Origin: an alpha proteobacterium MED-G09
GTDB lineage: Bacteria > Pseudomonadota > Alphaproteobacteria > MED-G09
Length of the DNA: 64,000 bases
Reading direction: 5' to 3'
NCBI GenBank assembly: GCA_905182015.1
Contig: CAJIZT010000007.1
Location: 83,570-147,569, forward strand
Below the pieces are notes generated by a model. The model saw only the letters and a program-made list of their open reading frames with translations, did no database searches and was not told where the DNA came from. Positions 1 through 10,864 of the stretch are shown here, one piece after another (position 1 is the stretch's first letter; every line of letters starts with the position of its first letter). A program made the position numbers and the translations under genes.

Positions 1-129
1 AAGGGATTTTTTAATGAAAAGGTTGAGGTTTATACTTCTAGTGATGAAAAGGATATTATATCTATAAAGCCGGAAATTATTAAAAGTATAAGTATTGTAT
101 GGTCCCCAGAAATATCTAAGCCAAATTAA
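1..129 (+). CDS. rimP: RimP, ribosome maturation factor (C-terminal fragment)
   Basis: Only the last 42 codons lie in the window, open from base 1 to a TAA at 127-129. The encoded tail (beta-rich, ending in a short KSISIV-W-SP segment) fits the C-terminal SH3-like domain of RimP, which assists 30S subunit assembly. The call rests mainly on position: rimP directly precedes nusA in most proteobacteria, and here the spacer to nusA is 27 bp. The fragment itself is too short for firm family assignment. Confidence 0.7.
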   Translation, partial: KGFFNEKVEVYTSSDEKDIISIKPEIIKSISIVWSPEISKPN

Positions 130-156
130 TTTTAAACTATTATCAAAGAGGAAAAA

Positions 157-1788
157 ATGTCAACAAAAGGAATTAGCGCAAATAGACTTGAATTGCTTCA
201 GATTGCAGATGCAGTTGCAAGAGAAAAATCTATTGATAAGGCTATAGTTATCTCTGCGATGGAAGAAGCGATTCAAAAAGCTGCTGCATCCAGGTATGGA
301 ATTGAAAATAATATAAAAGCTGAAATTAATACTGAAACGGGGTCAATAACATTAATGCGGTTATTGGATATTGTTGAAAAAGTTGAGGATTTCTCTATTC
401 AAATTAATATTGACGATGCTAAATTGAGAAATCCGGATGCAGTAATAGGCGGTGAACCAATTGAAGAGGAGCTTCCCCCTATCGACTTCGGAAGAGTTGC
501 AGCACAAAGCGCAAAACAAGTAATATTTCAGAAAGTGCGCGAAGCTGAAAGAGAGCGACATTATGAAGAGTTTAAGGATAGAGTCGGTGAGATTATTAGT
601 GGTGTAATTAAACGCGTTGAGTATGGAACCGTTATAGTTGATTTAGGCAGAGCTGAAGCGGTCATTCGCAAAGATGCCCTCTTGCCCAGAGAGGTATACA
701 AGCCAGGTGATAGAGTGAGAGCTTATATCATGGAAGTAAAAAGAGAATTAAGAGGACCACAAATATTTCTTTCAAGAACTCACTCAGACTTTATGGCAAA
801 TCTTTTTGCTCAAGAAGTACCAGAGATTTATGATGGAATTATTGAAATTATAGGTGTTGCCAGAGATCCAGGTAGTAGAGCAAAGATAGCGGTTCTTTCA
901 AAAGATTCGTCGATTGATCCTGTAGGGGCCTGTGTCGGAATGAGAGGAAGTAGGGTTCAGGCAGTGGTCAATGAATTACAAGGTGAAAAAATTGATATTT
1001 TAGCATGGAGCGATGACATTGCATCCTTTGTTGTTAAAGCCCTTCAGCCTGCTGAAGTACAAAAAGTTGTTCTTTACGATAGTGAACAGAGACTTGAAGT
1101 CGTTGTGCCTGAGGAACAGCTATCATTGGCGATTGGACGAAGAGGTCAAAATGTAAGGCTAGCGTCTAGCTTGTGTGGTTGGAATATTGATATTCTTACT
1201 GAGGATCAGGAGTCTGAAAGAAGGCAAAAAGAGTTCCAAGAAAGAACCAGCTTGTTTATGGAAGCTCTCGATGTCGATGAGCTATTATCACAATTATTGG
1301 TTACTGAAGGATTTACCGATGTCAATGAGCTAGCGGACGTTGAGCTAAAGGAAATATCTAATATAGCGGGATTTGATGAGGATACTGCTGAGGAAATTCA
1401 AGCGCGTGCTGCTGATTTTCTAAATAAAGAAAATAAAGAATTAGAGGATAAGTGTAAAAAGCTAAAAATAAGTGATGACTTATTGAGTGTTGAAGAACTA
1501 TCACTCAAAATGATTGTTGCTCTGGGCGAGAATGATGTAAAAAACCTAGAAGATTTTGCCTACTGTTCCTCTGATGATTTATTGGGATGGGATGAGGTAA
1601 TTGAGGGTGAAAAGAAGCGTGAAGAAGGAATTCTTGAGGGCTTTGATATTAAAATATCGGAAGCCAATGACTTAATTATATCAGCAAGAATAAAGTTAGG
1701 GATTATTCCTGATAACACAGAAGAGACGAACGAGGTTGCTGCAGGTGATGATAATGAAGCAGATAACTCTTTAGATGATATCGTTTAG
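157..1788 (+). CDS. nusA: NusA, transcription termination/antitermination factor
   Basis: NusA binds RNA polymerase and nascent RNA and modulates pausing, termination and antitermination. The 543-residue protein shows the N-terminal RNAP-binding domain (about 1-130), an S1 domain (about 140-205), and two KH domains carrying the loops GMRGSRV (about 261) and GRRGQNV (about 327). The C-terminal half (about 360-515) carries helix-hairpin-helix type repeats as in other proteobacterial NusA proteins, followed by an acidic tail. AGAGG precedes the ATG. It follows rimP and precedes infB, the conserved nusA operon order. The ylxR (DUF448) gene that usually lies between nusA and infB in alphaproteobacteria is absent; only 58 bp separate the genes. 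Confidence 0.97.
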   Translation: MSTKGISANRLELLQIADAVAREKSIDKAIVISAMEEAIQKAAASRYGIENNIKAEINTETGSITLMRLLDIVEKVEDFSIQINIDDAKLRNPDAVIGGEPIEEELPPIDFGRVAAQSAKQVIFQKVREAERERHYEEFKDRVGEIISGVIKRVEYGTVIVDLGRAEAVIRKDALLPREVYKPGDRVRAYIMEVKRELRGPQIFLSRTHSDFMANLFAQEVPEIYDGIIEIIGVARDPGSRAKIAVLSKDSSIDPVGACVGMRGSRVQAVVNELQGEKIDILAWSDDIASFVVKALQPAEVQKVVLYDSEQRLEVVVPEEQLSLAIGRRGQNVRLASSLCGWNIDILTEDQESERRQKEFQERTSLFMEALDVDELLSQLLVTEGFTDVNELADVELKEISNIAGFDEDTAEEIQARAADFLNKENKELEDKCKKLKISDDLLSVEELSLKMIVALGENDVKNLEDFAYCSSDDLLGWDEVIEGEKKREEGILEGFDIKISEANDLIISARIKLGIIPDNTEETNEVAAGDDNEADNSLDDIV

Positions 1789-1846
1789 GACCAAGAAAAA
1801 GAAATATAAATTTTAATTATTTTAGCAGAATAAATTTAAAGATAGG

Positions 1847-4270
1847 ATGATGACAGAAAAAACAACCAAAGGTAATAAAGAGCGTACTCTGACACTAAAG
1901 TCTGGAACTACCTCGCCAACAAGTCCAAAGGGATCAAGGTCTCCATCAAGGGTTTCAACTGTTGTCGTTGAATCAAGAAGAGGTAAATTATCACAGACAA
2001 GAAAACCTCAGGCTCCAAAAGTTAATGTTAGGGGTGCGCCGATTTCACCTAATATCTTTAAGCCAAAAGGTCTCGAAGAAGATTCTGCATCAATTAGGAA
2101 TCTTACTGAGGGCGAGAGAGATGCAAGAGAAAAAGCCCTAGAGAATGCTAAGATTAGAAGTGCTTCTGATCAAGAAATTAAAAAAGAAAAAGTCCTTAAA
2201 AAAAATAAAACTAAAACAATTGACCCAGATATTGTTAACCCTGAAAATATTCCAGCAAAAAAAGATCCCGAAAGGCTAAAGGAGCAATCTAAGTCAATAA
2301 AATCAGATAGTTCCGGAAGTCCTAAAAAGAAAGATGTTAAAAAAACAGAAAAAGATAAATCTGATCGATATAGTAAAGATAGTCAAAAAAGAAGGTCCGG
2401 GAAGCTCTCTATTTCTCAAGCACTGAATGAAGAAGAAAAGCAGCGTTCTTTGGCGTCCATTAAAAGAAGACAAGCGAAGGCGAGAAAAAAGGCTTCATCA
2501 GTAGCCTCCCCTAAAGAAAAAATCTCTAGGAATGTTATTATTCCAGAGGTCATTACCGTTCAAGAGCTTTCAAATAGGATGGCAGAGAGAGGAATTGATA
2601 TAATAAAATCATTAATGGCCCAAGGAATGATGGTAAAAATTAATGATACCTTAGATTCCGATACCGCCCAGCTAATAGCTGAGGAGTTTGGTCATACAGT
2701 AACTAGGGTTTCAGAATCTGACGTCGAAGAAGGCATCTCAACAATTGATGATCGCGAGGAGGATAAAAAGCCAAGATCTCCTGTTGTAACAGTTATGGGA
2801 CATGTTGATCATGGCAAAACAACTCTTCTTGATGCCATAAGAGAATCAAATAACGTTTCAGGAGAGGCTGGTGGAATCACACAACACATAGGTGCGTATC
2901 AGACAAAAGTTAAAGATAATAAAAAAATAACGTTTATTGACACGCCGGGTCATGCTGCATTTACCTCTATGAGAGCCAGGGGAGCAAAAGTAACTGATAT
3001 TGTTATTCTAGTTGTTGCTGCCGATGATGGTGTTATGCCTCAAACTGTAGAGGCTATAAGTCATGCGAAAGAGGCAAATGCTCCCATAATTGTTGCTATA
3101 AATAAGATGGATAAGCCTGGCGCTGATCCAACCAAGGCAAGAAATGCCTTGCTTCAGTATGAGATAGTTGTGGAAGAGCTTGGAGGTGATGTTCAATCAG
3201 TCGAACTTTCTGCCTTAACAAAAAATGGAATCGATGATCTTATTGATGCAATTATGCTTCAGGCCGAGCTTCTTGACTTAAGAGCAAATCCAGATAGGCC
3301 TGCTGAAGGTTTTGTTATTGAAGCCAAGCTAGACAAAAACAGAGGTCCGGCAGTTACGGCGATAATTCAAAGAGGAACACTTAAGATAGGTGACATTCTA
3401 GTGATGGGCCAACGTTCCGGGAAGGTACGCTCTTTGGCCAATGATCAAGGCGATGCAATTAAAGAATGCTTCCCTGGCGAGCCAGTTGAAGTCCTTGGGA
3501 TGAGTCAAACACCTGAAGCTGGGGATATTCTCTCTGTTGTCGAAAATGATGCGCGTGCAAGAGAGGTATCCGAGTACAGACAAAGAAAATCAAAATCAAC
3601 TGTACCAACGAAAGTTAATCTAGAACAATTATTTTCTAAATCAGACGCAACACAACTAAAAGAAATCTTAGTAATTGTTAAGGCTGATGTTCAAGGTTCA
3701 TCTGAGGCAATAAAGGAAGGTTTGATGGCTCTTGGAAATGATGAGGTTGCCTGTAGAATGATCCATGTTGGAGCTGGAGCAATTTCTGAAAGCGACATAA
3801 CATTAGCCGAGGCCTCAAATGCCATTGTTCTTGGTTTCAATGTTAGAGCAAATGTTCAGGCTAAGGCAGCAGCAGAAAAATTTGGAATTACCATTCTTTA
3901 CCATTCAATTATTTATGATTTATTAGATGATATTAAGGCTTTGCTTGAAGGGAAGCTAGATCCAGAGCTTCGTTCGACGATAACAGGAACAGCAGAAGTT
4001 TTAGAGGTTTTCAAAAACTCGAAAATCGGCAATATAGCTGGCTGTAATGTATTGGACGGAACCATCATCAAAGGACTTCACGGTAAACTTTTAAGAGACG
4101 ACATCGTTATTTATGATGGGCTTCTGTCTACACTAAGAAGGTTTAAGGACGAAGCCAAAGAAGTAAAGGCGGGACAGGAATGTGGCCTTTCTTTTGATAA
4201 CAATCAAGATATTAAACCTGGCGATAAAATTGAATGCTATAAGGTTGATGAGATCAAAAGAACCATGTAA
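1847..4270 (+). CDS. infB: Translation initiation factor IF-2
   Basis: IF-2 is the GTPase that places initiator fMet-tRNA on the 30S subunit and promotes subunit joining. The 807-residue protein has a long, lysine- and serine-rich low-complexity N-terminal region (about 1-225), the IF2_N domain (about 230-295), and a G domain with P-loop GHVDHGKT (318-325), DTPGH (365-369) and NKMD (419-422), then domains II-IV. Two ATG codons are in tandem (1847 and 1850) and either could be the start; the upstream ribosome binding site is weak. It is followed at 18 bp by rbfA. Confidence 0.97.
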   Translation: MMTEKTTKGNKERTLTLKSGTTSPTSPKGSRSPSRVSTVVVESRRGKLSQTRKPQAPKVNVRGAPISPNIFKPKGLEEDSASIRNLTEGERDAREKALENAKIRSASDQEIKKEKVLKKNKTKTIDPDIVNPENIPAKKDPERLKEQSKSIKSDSSGSPKKKDVKKTEKDKSDRYSKDSQKRRSGKLSISQALNEEEKQRSLASIKRRQAKARKKASSVASPKEKISRNVIIPEVITVQELSNRMAERGIDIIKSLMAQGMMVKINDTLDSDTAQLIAEEFGHTVTRVSESDVEEGISTIDDREEDKKPRSPVVTVMGHVDHGKTTLLDAIRESNNVSGEAGGITQHIGAYQTKVKDNKKITFIDTPGHAAFTSMRARGAKVTDIVILVVAADDGVMPQTVEAISHAKEANAPIIVAINKMDKPGADPTKARNALLQYEIVVEELGGDVQSVELSALTKNGIDDLIDAIMLQAELLDLRANPDRPAEGFVIEAKLDKNRGPAVTAIIQRGTLKIGDILVMGQRSGKVRSLANDQGDAIKECFPGEPVEVLGMSQTPEAGDILSVVENDARAREVSEYRQRKSKSTVPTKVNLEQLFSKSDATQLKEILVIVKADVQGSSEAIKEGLMALGNDEVACRMIHVGAGAISESDITLAEASNAIVLGFNVRANVQAKAAAEKFGITILYHSIIYDLLDDIKALLEGKLDPELRSTITGTAEVLEVFKNSKIGNIAGCNVLDGTIIKGLHGKLLRDDIVIYDGLLSTLRRFKDEAKEVKAGQECGLSFDNNQDIKPGDKIECYKVDEIKRTM

Positions 4271-4288
4271 CCAAAAGGAGTATTTATT

Positions 4289-4687
4289 TTGAATGATTTT
4301 TCTTTCGACTCTCCTAGGGGCAAGGTATCTCAAAGGCAGATGAAGGTTCAAGAAATTTTGCGAGCAGCTTTAATTGATATTCTTCAAAGGGGCCTGACAA
4401 AAGAACCGATTCTTGATAACAAGATGATCACTATAACGCATGTTGATGTTTCTCCGGACTTAAAACATGTAAAATTTATATTTCTCCCTTTTGATGAAAA
4501 AAAAAGAGAAGATTTTATCAAGGGATTCAAGAGTGCGAACAAGCAGATAAGAAAAGAAATTGCTCAAAGAGTTCAACTAAAATATGTTCCAAGTATAAGC
4601 TTTGTTTTTGATGATAGTATTTCAGAAATACGGAAATTAGATAAAATATTTTTATCTAATAAAGTACGGAACGATCTAAAGAGTTAG
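4289..4687 (+). CDS. rbfA: Ribosome-binding factor A
   Basis: RbfA is a small KH-type protein that binds immature 30S subunits and helps 16S rRNA 5'-end maturation. The 132-residue product shows the RQ-MKVQEILRAAL start and the ITHVDVSPDLKHVK core typical of the family. The start codon is TTG at 4289, supported by AAGGAG at 4275-4280, 8 nt upstream; no ATG fits as well. It sits between infB and truB as in most proteobacteria. Confidence 0.93.
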   Translation: MNDFSFDSPRGKVSQRQMKVQEILRAALIDILQRGLTKEPILDNKMITITHVDVSPDLKHVKFIFLPFDEKKREDFIKGFKSANKQIRKEIAQRVQLKYVPSISFVFDDSISEIRKLDKIFLSNKVRNDLKS

Positions 4688-4691
4688 TTTA

Positions 4692-5618
4692 TTGTCTAAA
4701 AAATCTTATTCTCATTACCCTGGTTGGATTATATTAAATAAACCAATAGGTATCTCCTCGGCTAAGGCAGTTAATGTTGTTAAGAGGTTTTTTAATGTTA
4801 AGAAGGCCGGCCATGCCGGTACTTTAGATCCCTTGGCGTCTGGAGTTCTTCCTATTGCATTAGACGAAGCTACAAAGACTATCCCTTACCTGGTGGATAC
4901 TAAAAAAAGATATAAATTTAGTGTTTCATGGGGCCAGCAAACTGATACTGATGACTCTGAGGGAGATATTATAAATGAAAGTAATGTTTATCCTGGAATT
5001 GATCAAATAGAAAATATTCTTAGTTCATTCATTGGTCAGGTTACTCAAATCCCCCCTCGTTATTCCGCAATTAAGATAAAGGGTAAACGAGCCTACTCGC
5101 TTGCAAGAGAAAATAAGTCTTTTGAGATGCCCAGTAGAACTGTAAGAGTTTTGGATTTAAAAGTTACAAGAGAATTAAAAACTGACTTAACAGAATTTGA
5201 GGTTTATTGCGAAAAAGGTTTTTATGTTAGATCCTTGGGACGAGATCTTGCTGAGAAACTTAATACTTTTGGTCACATAAAAGGGCTTGAAAGGCTGGAG
5301 GTTGGGCCTTTTAAACTTAAAAACTCTTTTCCCCTAGAAACCTTTGATAATTTAGTGCATAGTGCGCCCGCAGGAAGCGTGGAGAAACAATTTCTTCTTC
5401 CTCTCGATAGTGTGCTGGACGACATCCCGGCTTTGGCTATTTCAGATGAAGAGGCTAAAATGTTTTGTCATGGTCAAACGATATATAAAGAAATATCGAA
5501 TGATTTAATTCCTAAAGGTAGTGATGTTTTGATTAAAAATAGTGAAAAATCTATTGGCATTGCAGTTTTTCTTGAATCAAAACTTAAACCAAAAAAAGTT
5601 TTTTCAAGTATAATATAA
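4692..5618 (+). CDS. truB: tRNA pseudouridine(55) synthase TruB
   Basis: TruB isomerises U55 to pseudouridine in the T-loop of tRNAs. The motif GHAGTLDPLASGVLP (about 40-54) carries the catalytic Asp46, and KGFYVRSLGRDL (about 172-183) is a second family signature. The length of 308 residues is normal. The start is a TTG at 4692, four bases after the rbfA stop, with only a weak Shine-Dalgarno sequence, so translational coupling to rbfA is likely. The gene is followed at 15 bp by rpsO. Confidence 0.95.
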   Translation: MSKKSYSHYPGWIILNKPIGISSAKAVNVVKRFFNVKKAGHAGTLDPLASGVLPIALDEATKTIPYLVDTKKRYKFSVSWGQQTDTDDSEGDIINESNVYPGIDQIENILSSFIGQVTQIPPRYSAIKIKGKRAYSLARENKSFEMPSRTVRVLDLKVTRELKTDLTEFEVYCEKGFYVRSLGRDLAEKLNTFGHIKGLERLEVGPFKLKNSFPLETFDNLVHSAPAGSVEKQFLLPLDSVLDDIPALAISDEEAKMFCHGQTIYKEISNDLIPKGSDVLIKNSEKSIGIAVFLESKLKPKKVFSSII

Positions 5619-5633
5619 TATAAGGAGTAAACG

Positions 5634-5903
5634 ATGTCGATTGAAGCTGAACGTAAACAAGAAGTAATTTCTGAATATGCATTAAAAGAGGGAGATACTG
5701 GCTCTCCTGAAATTCAAGTAGCAATCTTGACAGAGAGAATTGTTAATCTCACTGAGCACTTTAAGGCCCATAAAAAAGATAATCACTCAAGACAAGGTCT
5801 TTTGAAAATGGTTAACCTCAGGAGAAAGCTTTTAGATTATGTAAAATCTAAAGATCAAAAACGTTATGAGGACCTTATTAAGAGACTTGGTCTTAGAAGA
5901 TAA
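5634..5903 (+). CDS. rpsO: 30S ribosomal protein S15
   Basis: S15 binds 16S rRNA helices 20-22 and nucleates platform assembly. The 89-residue product is the standard length and shows [43 protein letters not shown] sequence split across the protein, and the ending RLGLRR. AAGGAG precedes the ATG. The rpsO-pnp pairing is universally common, and S15 and PNPase are often autoregulated through the intervening leader. Confidence 0.98.
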   Translation: MSIEAERKQEVISEYALKEGDTGSPEIQVAILTERIVNLTEHFKAHKKDNHSRQGLLKMVNLRRKLLDYVKSKDQKRYEDLIKRLGLRR

Positions 5904-5938
5904 ATGAAAATAATTTCATAATAAATTTATAAATAAGA

Positions 5939-5959
5939 ATCTATTTACAAAAAATAGAT
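5939..5959 (+). promoter_or_regulatory. Hairpin in the rpsO-pnp leader
   Basis: A perfect 8-bp inverted repeat, ATCTATTT at 5939-5946 and AAATAGAT at 5952-5959 with a 5-nt loop, lies between rpsO and pnp, 23 bp before the pnp ATG. In enterobacteria the pnp leader forms a hairpin cut by RNase III for PNPase autoregulation. Whether this weaker AT-rich stem has that role is inference. Confidence 0.35.
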
Positions 5960-5982
5960 ATACGAAATAGGTAAAATATAAA

Positions 5983-8181
5983 ATGTTTAAAATAGAAAAC
6001 GAAGTATTAGAATGGGGTGGGAAAACCCTCACAATTGAGACAGGAAGAGTGGCTAGACAAGCTCATGGTTCAGTCATAGCAACCTACGGAGGAACTTCTG
6101 TTCTTGCGACTGTTGTTGCCGATCACGAACCAAAACCGGGGTTAGATTTCTTTCCTCTTACTGTGAATTATCAGGAAAAAGCTTATGCTGCAGGTAAAAT
6201 ACCTGGTGGCTTTTTTAAGCGCGAAGGTAGACCAACTGAAAAAGAAACACTAGTTTCAAGATTAATCGACAGACCAATTAGACCTTTGTTCGCAAAGGGT
6301 TTTCAAAATGAAACACAGGTAATAGCAACAGTTATAAGTTACGATGGTCAAAATGATCCTGATGTAGTTGCGTTAGTTGCCGTTTCAGCGGCCTTAACTC
6401 TTTCGGGAGTTCCTTTTATGGGCCCTATTTCCGCAGCACGCGTAGGTTATGTTGATGGGGAATATATTCTTAATCCAACAAAAGATGAATTGGACGAAGA
6501 CTGTAAGTTAGATTTAATTGTTGCTGGAACGGACACAGCGGTTCTTATGGTGGAATCTGAAGCACAAGAGCTATCTGAAGATATTATGCTCGGTGCAGTA
6601 AGTTTTGGCCAAGATTCTTTTAAGCCCGTTATTGAGGCAATTATTAGTCTTGCTGAAAAGGCAGCTAAAGAGCCTAGAGTCTTAGTTAATGCTGACCTCT
6701 CTAACCTTCAGAAAACTGTAAATGGCCTGGTTAGAGATAAATTAATTAAAGCATATAAAGAAAGTGATAAGCAGATTAGATCTAATAGAATTTCGGAAAT
6801 AAAGAATGAGCTATTGTTAGGCCTTATTAGTGATGATGCCTCAGGAAATTCTGAAACAAATATTAAGAGTGTATTTAAAAATGTTGAAAAAGATATTGTA
6901 AGGGGAAGCATATTAGATACGGGATTAAGGATCGACGGAAGAGACTTGAAGACGGTTCGCCCTGTTCAGTCAGATGTTAGTATTTTACCCTTAACTCATG
7001 GCTCTGCCTTATTTACTCGTGGCGAGACTCAGGCCCTTGTGGTTACAACTCTTGGGACAGGAATGGATGAAAAATTTGTAGATGGTCTAGATGAGACATA
7101 TAAAGAGAAATTTATGCTTCACTATAATTTTCCACCATACTCTGTTGGCGAAACTGGTAGAACTGGATTTACCTCAAGAAGAGAAGTTGGGCATGGTAAG
7201 CTGGCATGGAGATCTCTCCAAGCAGTACTGCCCGACTACGATGATTTCCCTTATACAATTAGGCTTGTTTCAGAAATTACGGAATCAAATGGCTCATCAT
7301 CCATGGCAACAGTCTGCGGCTCTTCACTTGCATTAATGGATGCAGGCGTTCCATTAAAGAGACCCGTTGCCGGTATTGCGATGGGTTTAATTAAAGAAGG
7401 TGATCGTGTTGCAGTTCTTTCAGATATCTTAGGTGATGAGGATCATTTAGGTGATATGGACTTTAAGGTAGCAGGAACTTCAGAAGGAATTACATCTCTT
7501 CAGATGGATATTAAAATAACAGGTATAACAAAAGAAATAATGAATACTGCTCTTATTCAGGCAAAAGATGGAAGAATTCATATCTTAGCTGAAATGGCGA
7601 AAGCTATTGATACGGGCAGAGATAGCGTGAATTCTACTGCCCCTAGAATTGAAACAATTCAGGTTCCTGTAGATAAAATTAGAGATGTTATTGGTGCTGG
7701 CGGTAAGGTCATCAGAGAGATAGTTGAAGAAAGCGGAGCAAAAGTTGATATTAATGATGAAGGTCTAGTTAAGGTGGCGTCAAATGACACTGACTCCCTC
7801 AATAAAGCCCTAGAACTAATTAACTCAATTGTTGCTGAACCAGAGGCTGGTGAAATCTATGAAGGCAAGGTAGTTAAGATTATGGATTTTGGAGCGTTTG
7901 TTAATTTTTTCGGAAAGAAGGATGGATTGGTACATATATCACAACTTGCTGATGAGAGAGTTAATTCTGTAACTGATGTTGTCAGTGAAGGTGATATTGT
8001 TAAAGTTAAGCTTGTTGGCTTTGATAACCGAGGAAAAGTTAAACTTTCAATGAAAGATGTGGATCAGAAGACCGGAAAAGAAATTGTTTCTGGCGACTCT
8101 GACATAGAAGAAGAAGTTAAGCCAAAGAAGGAAAAGAAACCAAGAAAGACCAAGAAAGAAAAAGACTCAGAATCTTCTTAG
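5983..8181 (+). CDS. pnp: Polyribonucleotide nucleotidyltransferase (PNPase)
   Basis: PNPase is the phosphorolytic 3'-5' exoribonuclease of the RNA degradosome. The 732-residue protein has two RNase PH-like domains (about 1-210 and 310-540) separated by the alpha-helical domain, then a KH domain with [15 protein letters not shown] (about 563-577) and an S1 domain (about 621-690, [20 protein letters not shown]). A lysine/glutamate-rich tail follows. All domains are intact. It ends 15 bp before the convergent fabI stop, and no clear terminator is visible there. Confidence 0.98.
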   Translation: MFKIENEVLEWGGKTLTIETGRVARQAHGSVIATYGGTSVLATVVADHEPKPGLDFFPLTVNYQEKAYAAGKIPGGFFKREGRPTEKETLVSRLIDRPIRPLFAKGFQNETQVIATVISYDGQNDPDVVALVAVSAALTLSGVPFMGPISAARVGYVDGEYILNPTKDELDEDCKLDLIVAGTDTAVLMVESEAQELSEDIMLGAVSFGQDSFKPVIEAIISLAEKAAKEPRVLVNADLSNLQKTVNGLVRDKLIKAYKESDKQIRSNRISEIKNELLLGLISDDASGNSETNIKSVFKNVEKDIVRGSILDTGLRIDGRDLKTVRPVQSDVSILPLTHGSALFTRGETQALVVTTLGTGMDEKFVDGLDETYKEKFMLHYNFPPYSVGETGRTGFTSRREVGHGKLAWRSLQAVLPDYDDFPYTIRLVSEITESNGSSSMATVCGSSLALMDAGVPLKRPVAGIAMGLIKEGDRVAVLSDILGDEDHLGDMDFKVAGTSEGITSLQMDIKITGITKEIMNTALIQAKDGRIHILAEMAKAIDTGRDSVNSTAPRIETIQVPVDKIRDVIGAGGKVIREIVEESGAKVDINDEGLVKVASNDTDSLNKALELINSIVAEPEAGEIYEGKVVKIMDFGAFVNFFGKKDGLVHISQLADERVNSVTDVVSEGDIVKVKLVGFDNRGKVKLSMKDVDQKTGKEIVSGDSDIEEEVKPKKEKKPRKTKKEKDSESS

Positions 8182-8196
8182 GAATCTAATTATACA

Positions 8197-9012
8197 TTAT
8201 TCAGGCTTGGGCATTCCAATTATATTGTAGCCCAAGTCTACATAATGTATTTCGCCTGTGACACCTTTAGATAGATCTGAAAGAAGATATAGCCCGGCGG
8301 AACCAATATTTTTTAGAGAGAGCCTTCCCTTAAGTGGCGAATGTTTTTCTGCATAATTAAAAGTTTCTCTTCCGCCGCCAACACCTGACCCTGAAAGAGT
8401 TCTCATCGGACCTGCAGAAATCGCATTAACCCTTATTCCCTTTTCTCCATAATCTGATGCTAGATATCTGACAGATGCCTCGAGAGCTGCTTTTGCTACC
8501 CCCATTACATTATAATTGGGTATAACTTTTGTTGATCCACCAAAACTAAGAGTTATAATTGAACCCCCCTCATTCATGCAGGGTTCGGCAAGGCGACTTA
8601 TCTCCGTTAAAGAGTAACAAGAAATTTCTAGGGTCTTTAAAAAATTTTCTTTAGAAGTTTCAATATACCTTCCTGTTAATTCGCTTCTATCAGAGTAAGC
8701 AATACCATGAACAATAAAGTCTATTTCACCCCATTCTTTTGAAAGAGTAGAAAAGACATTTTTAAGCTGCTCTTCCTTTGTTACATCACAATCAAATAAA
8801 AGGTCAGAGCCTATTGATTCCGCTAATGGTTTTACTCGTTTTTTAAAAGATTCGCCTTGGTAAGTAAATGCCATTTTAGCGCCATGATTATGTAATTCAG
8901 ATGCAATTCCCCAGGCAAGAGAATGGTTATTTGCAACACCCATGATGAGACCTTTTTTATTTTTCATTAAAGGCCCTGAGAGAACGAGTGATTCTTGAGA
9001 ATTATGATTCAT
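8197..9012 (-). CDS. fabI: Enoyl-[acyl-carrier-protein] reductase (NADH)
   Basis: FabI catalyses the last, NAD(P)H-dependent step of each fatty acid elongation cycle. The short-chain dehydrogenase fold is shown by GVANNHSLAWGIA near the N-terminus and by PNYNVMGVAK, which contains the catalytic Tyr-x6-Lys. The upstream position that is usually a conserved Tyr (S-Y-x-G) reads Phe here (SFGGSTKVIP). A 15-residue extension precedes the conserved core, but TAGGT lies 6 nt before the ATG at 9012 and supports this start. It is the last gene of the fabA-fabB-fabI operon. Confidence 0.95.
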   Translation of the reverse strand: MNHNSQESLVLSGPLMKNKKGLIMGVANNHSLAWGIASELHNHGAKMAFTYQGESFKKRVKPLAESIGSDLLFDCDVTKEEQLKNVFSTLSKEWGEIDFIVHGIAYSDRSELTGRYIETSKENFLKTLEISCYSLTEISRLAEPCMNEGGSIITLSFGGSTKVIPNYNVMGVAKAALEASVRYLASDYGEKGIRVNAISAGPMRTLSGSGVGGGRETFNYAEKHSPLKGRLSLKNIGSAGLYLLSDLSKGVTGEIHYVDLGYNIIGMPKPE

Positions 9013-9020
9013 AATATTAC

Positions 9021-10238
9021 CTACAGGTCTGGATGTTTAAAGGCTAGCGATGCGTTAGTACCTCCAAACCCGAAACTATTTGAGAGTACGCACCCTAGAT
9101 TTATATTATCTAATCTTTTTCTTATTATTGGTATATTTTGAAAAAGTGGATCGATGTTTTGTATATTTGCAGATTCACAAATGAATTTATTATTCATCAT
9201 AAGAATACTATATATTGCCTCTTGAACACCAGCAGCGCCAAGACTGTGCCCTGTAAGTGATTTTGTTGCACTCATTGGAGGAATTTTTGAGCCAAAGGTT
9301 TTTTGTATAGCCTCTATTTCTTTTGAGTCACCGACCGGAGTAGAAGTTGCATGAGGGTTTATATAATCAATATTATAAGGAATATCTTTCATTGCCATCT
9401 TCATGCATCTCGCCGCACCCTCACCTGATGGCTGAACCATGTCATGTCCATCAGAAGTTGCTCCATACCCCACTAGTTCAGCATAAATTTTAGCACCTCT
9501 AGATTTTGCTTTATCCATTTCCTCAAGAATTAAAACTCCTGCACCACCAGCAATAACAAAGCCATCCCTATCTTTATCGTAGGCCCTACTCGATGATTGT
9601 GGTGTTTCGTTATACTTGGAAGACATTGCGCCCATCGCATCAAATAAAACAGATAACGCCCAGTTAAGCTCTTCGCCGCCACCCGCAAACATAATATCTT
9701 GTTTTCCGTATTGTATCATCTCATAAGCATTGCCAATGCAGTGTGATGAGGTTGCGCAAGCAGACGAAATTGAGTAATTAATTCCTTTGATGCCAAAGGG
9801 AGTGGCAAGAGTAGCGGAATTTGTAGAAGACATTGCCTTGGGGACTGCAAATGGACCAACTCTTTTTGGTCCTTTTTCTCTGGTAATGTCTGCAGCTTCA
9901 ATTAGTGCCTTTGTTGAGGGCCCTCCGGAGCCCATGATTAACCCAGTCCTTTCATTAATAATGTCACTTTGTTCTAATCCAGAGTCATCAATCGCTTGCT
10001 GCATGGCAATATAATTCCATGCCGCACCATTTCCCATAAATCTTCTAACTTTTTTTTCAAGATATTCTTCCGGCTCTAGACTTGGTTTCCCAAAGACATG
10101 GCTCCTAAAACCAAGGTCTCTATGCTCCTCGGAGAATGTAATTCCAGATTTACCCTCTTTTAGACTCTCTAAAACCTCTTCTTTATTATTTCCGATGCAT
10201 GAGACTATTCCCATGCCTGTAATTGCAACACGTCTCAT
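9021..10238 (-). CDS. fabB: Beta-ketoacyl-ACP synthase I
   Basis: FabB condenses malonyl-ACP with acyl-ACP and is needed to elongate the cis-unsaturated intermediates made by FabA. The thiolase-fold triad is visible: Cys161 in [12 protein letters not shown], His296 in [13 protein letters not shown] and His331 in [16 protein letters not shown] precedes the ATG. It lies 15 bp downstream of fabA and 8 bp upstream of fabI, which identifies the KAS as the unsaturated-pathway FabB rather than FabF. Confidence 0.95.
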   Translation of the reverse strand: MRRVAITGMGIVSCIGNNKEEVLESLKEGKSGITFSEEHRDLGFRSHVFGKPSLEPEEYLEKKVRRFMGNGAAWNYIAMQQAIDDSGLEQSDIINERTGLIMGSGGPSTKALIEAADITREKGPKRVGPFAVPKAMSSTNSATLATPFGIKGINYSISSACATSSHCIGNAYEMIQYGKQDIMFAGGGEELNWALSVLFDAMGAMSSKYNETPQSSSRAYDKDRDGFVIAGGAGVLILEEMDKAKSRGAKIYAELVGYGATSDGHDMVQPSGEGAARCMKMAMKDIPYNIDYINPHATSTPVGDSKEIEAIQKTFGSKIPPMSATKSLTGHSLGAAGVQEAIYSILMMNNKFICESANIQNIDPLFQNIPIIRKRLDNINLGCVLSNSFGFGGTNASLAFKHPDL

Positions 10239-10253
10239 ATTCGCCCTCTATAT

Positions 10254-10751
10254 TTATTTAAATAAGCCTACTCGCAGATCCTCTGCCTTATATATTTCTT
10301 GGCCATCAGAAAATAGCGAGCCATTACCGATTCCTAAAATGAGTTTGCTTGTTAAAACTCTTTTTAAATTAATTCTATACTCTAGCTTTTTTACAGAAGG
10401 TAAAACCATACCGGAGAATTTGACATTGCCAACCGATAGTGCTCGTCCTCTGCCTTCGAGGCCAAGCCAGCCAAGATGGAATCCTAATAGTTGCCACATA
10501 GCATCAAGCCCTAAACATCCCGGCATTACTGGGTCATTAACAAAGTGGCAGTCAAAAAACCAGAGATCAGGTTTAATATCTAGCTCAGCTAATACTAGCC
10601 CTTTATTATTCTCACCACCATCTTTGGTAATATTTGTTATTCTATCAAACATTAGCATTGGGGGCATAGGAAGCTGAGGATTACCTTCACCGAACATATT
10701 GCCTTTTGCACATTCAATTAAGTCTTCTAAAGTATAATTATTTTTTTGCAT
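10254..10751 (-). CDS. fabA: 3-hydroxydecanoyl-ACP dehydratase/isomerase
   Basis: FabA dehydrates 3-hydroxydecanoyl-ACP and isomerises the trans-2 to the cis-3 product, the branch point of anaerobic unsaturated fatty acid synthesis. The catalytic pair is visible as His in [14 protein letters not shown] and Asp in [16 protein letters not shown]. The frame is open three codons further, to an ATG at 10760, but that ATG abuts the AAGGA directly; the ATG at 10751 has a workable 9-nt spacing and is preferred (165 residues). It is the first gene of fabA-fabB-fabI and is divergent from irr, an arrangement common in alphaproteobacteria. Confidence 0.95.
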   Translation of the reverse strand: MQKNNYTLEDLIECAKGNMFGEGNPQLPMPPMLMFDRITNITKDGGENNKGLVLAELDIKPDLWFFDCHFVNDPVMPGCLGLDAMWQLLGFHLGWLGLEGRGRALSVGNVKFSGMVLPSVKKLEYRINLKRVLTSKLILGIGNGSLFSDGQEIYKAEDLRVGLFK

Positions 10752-10864
10752 TATTAACATTCCTTATGAAAATTTTAGCACAGATGAGTATTGCTGGTAA
10801 GACATAAGTATATTTTTTCTACTTTTTATTGATTATAAGTTACATAAGCTATACTACTGAATTT

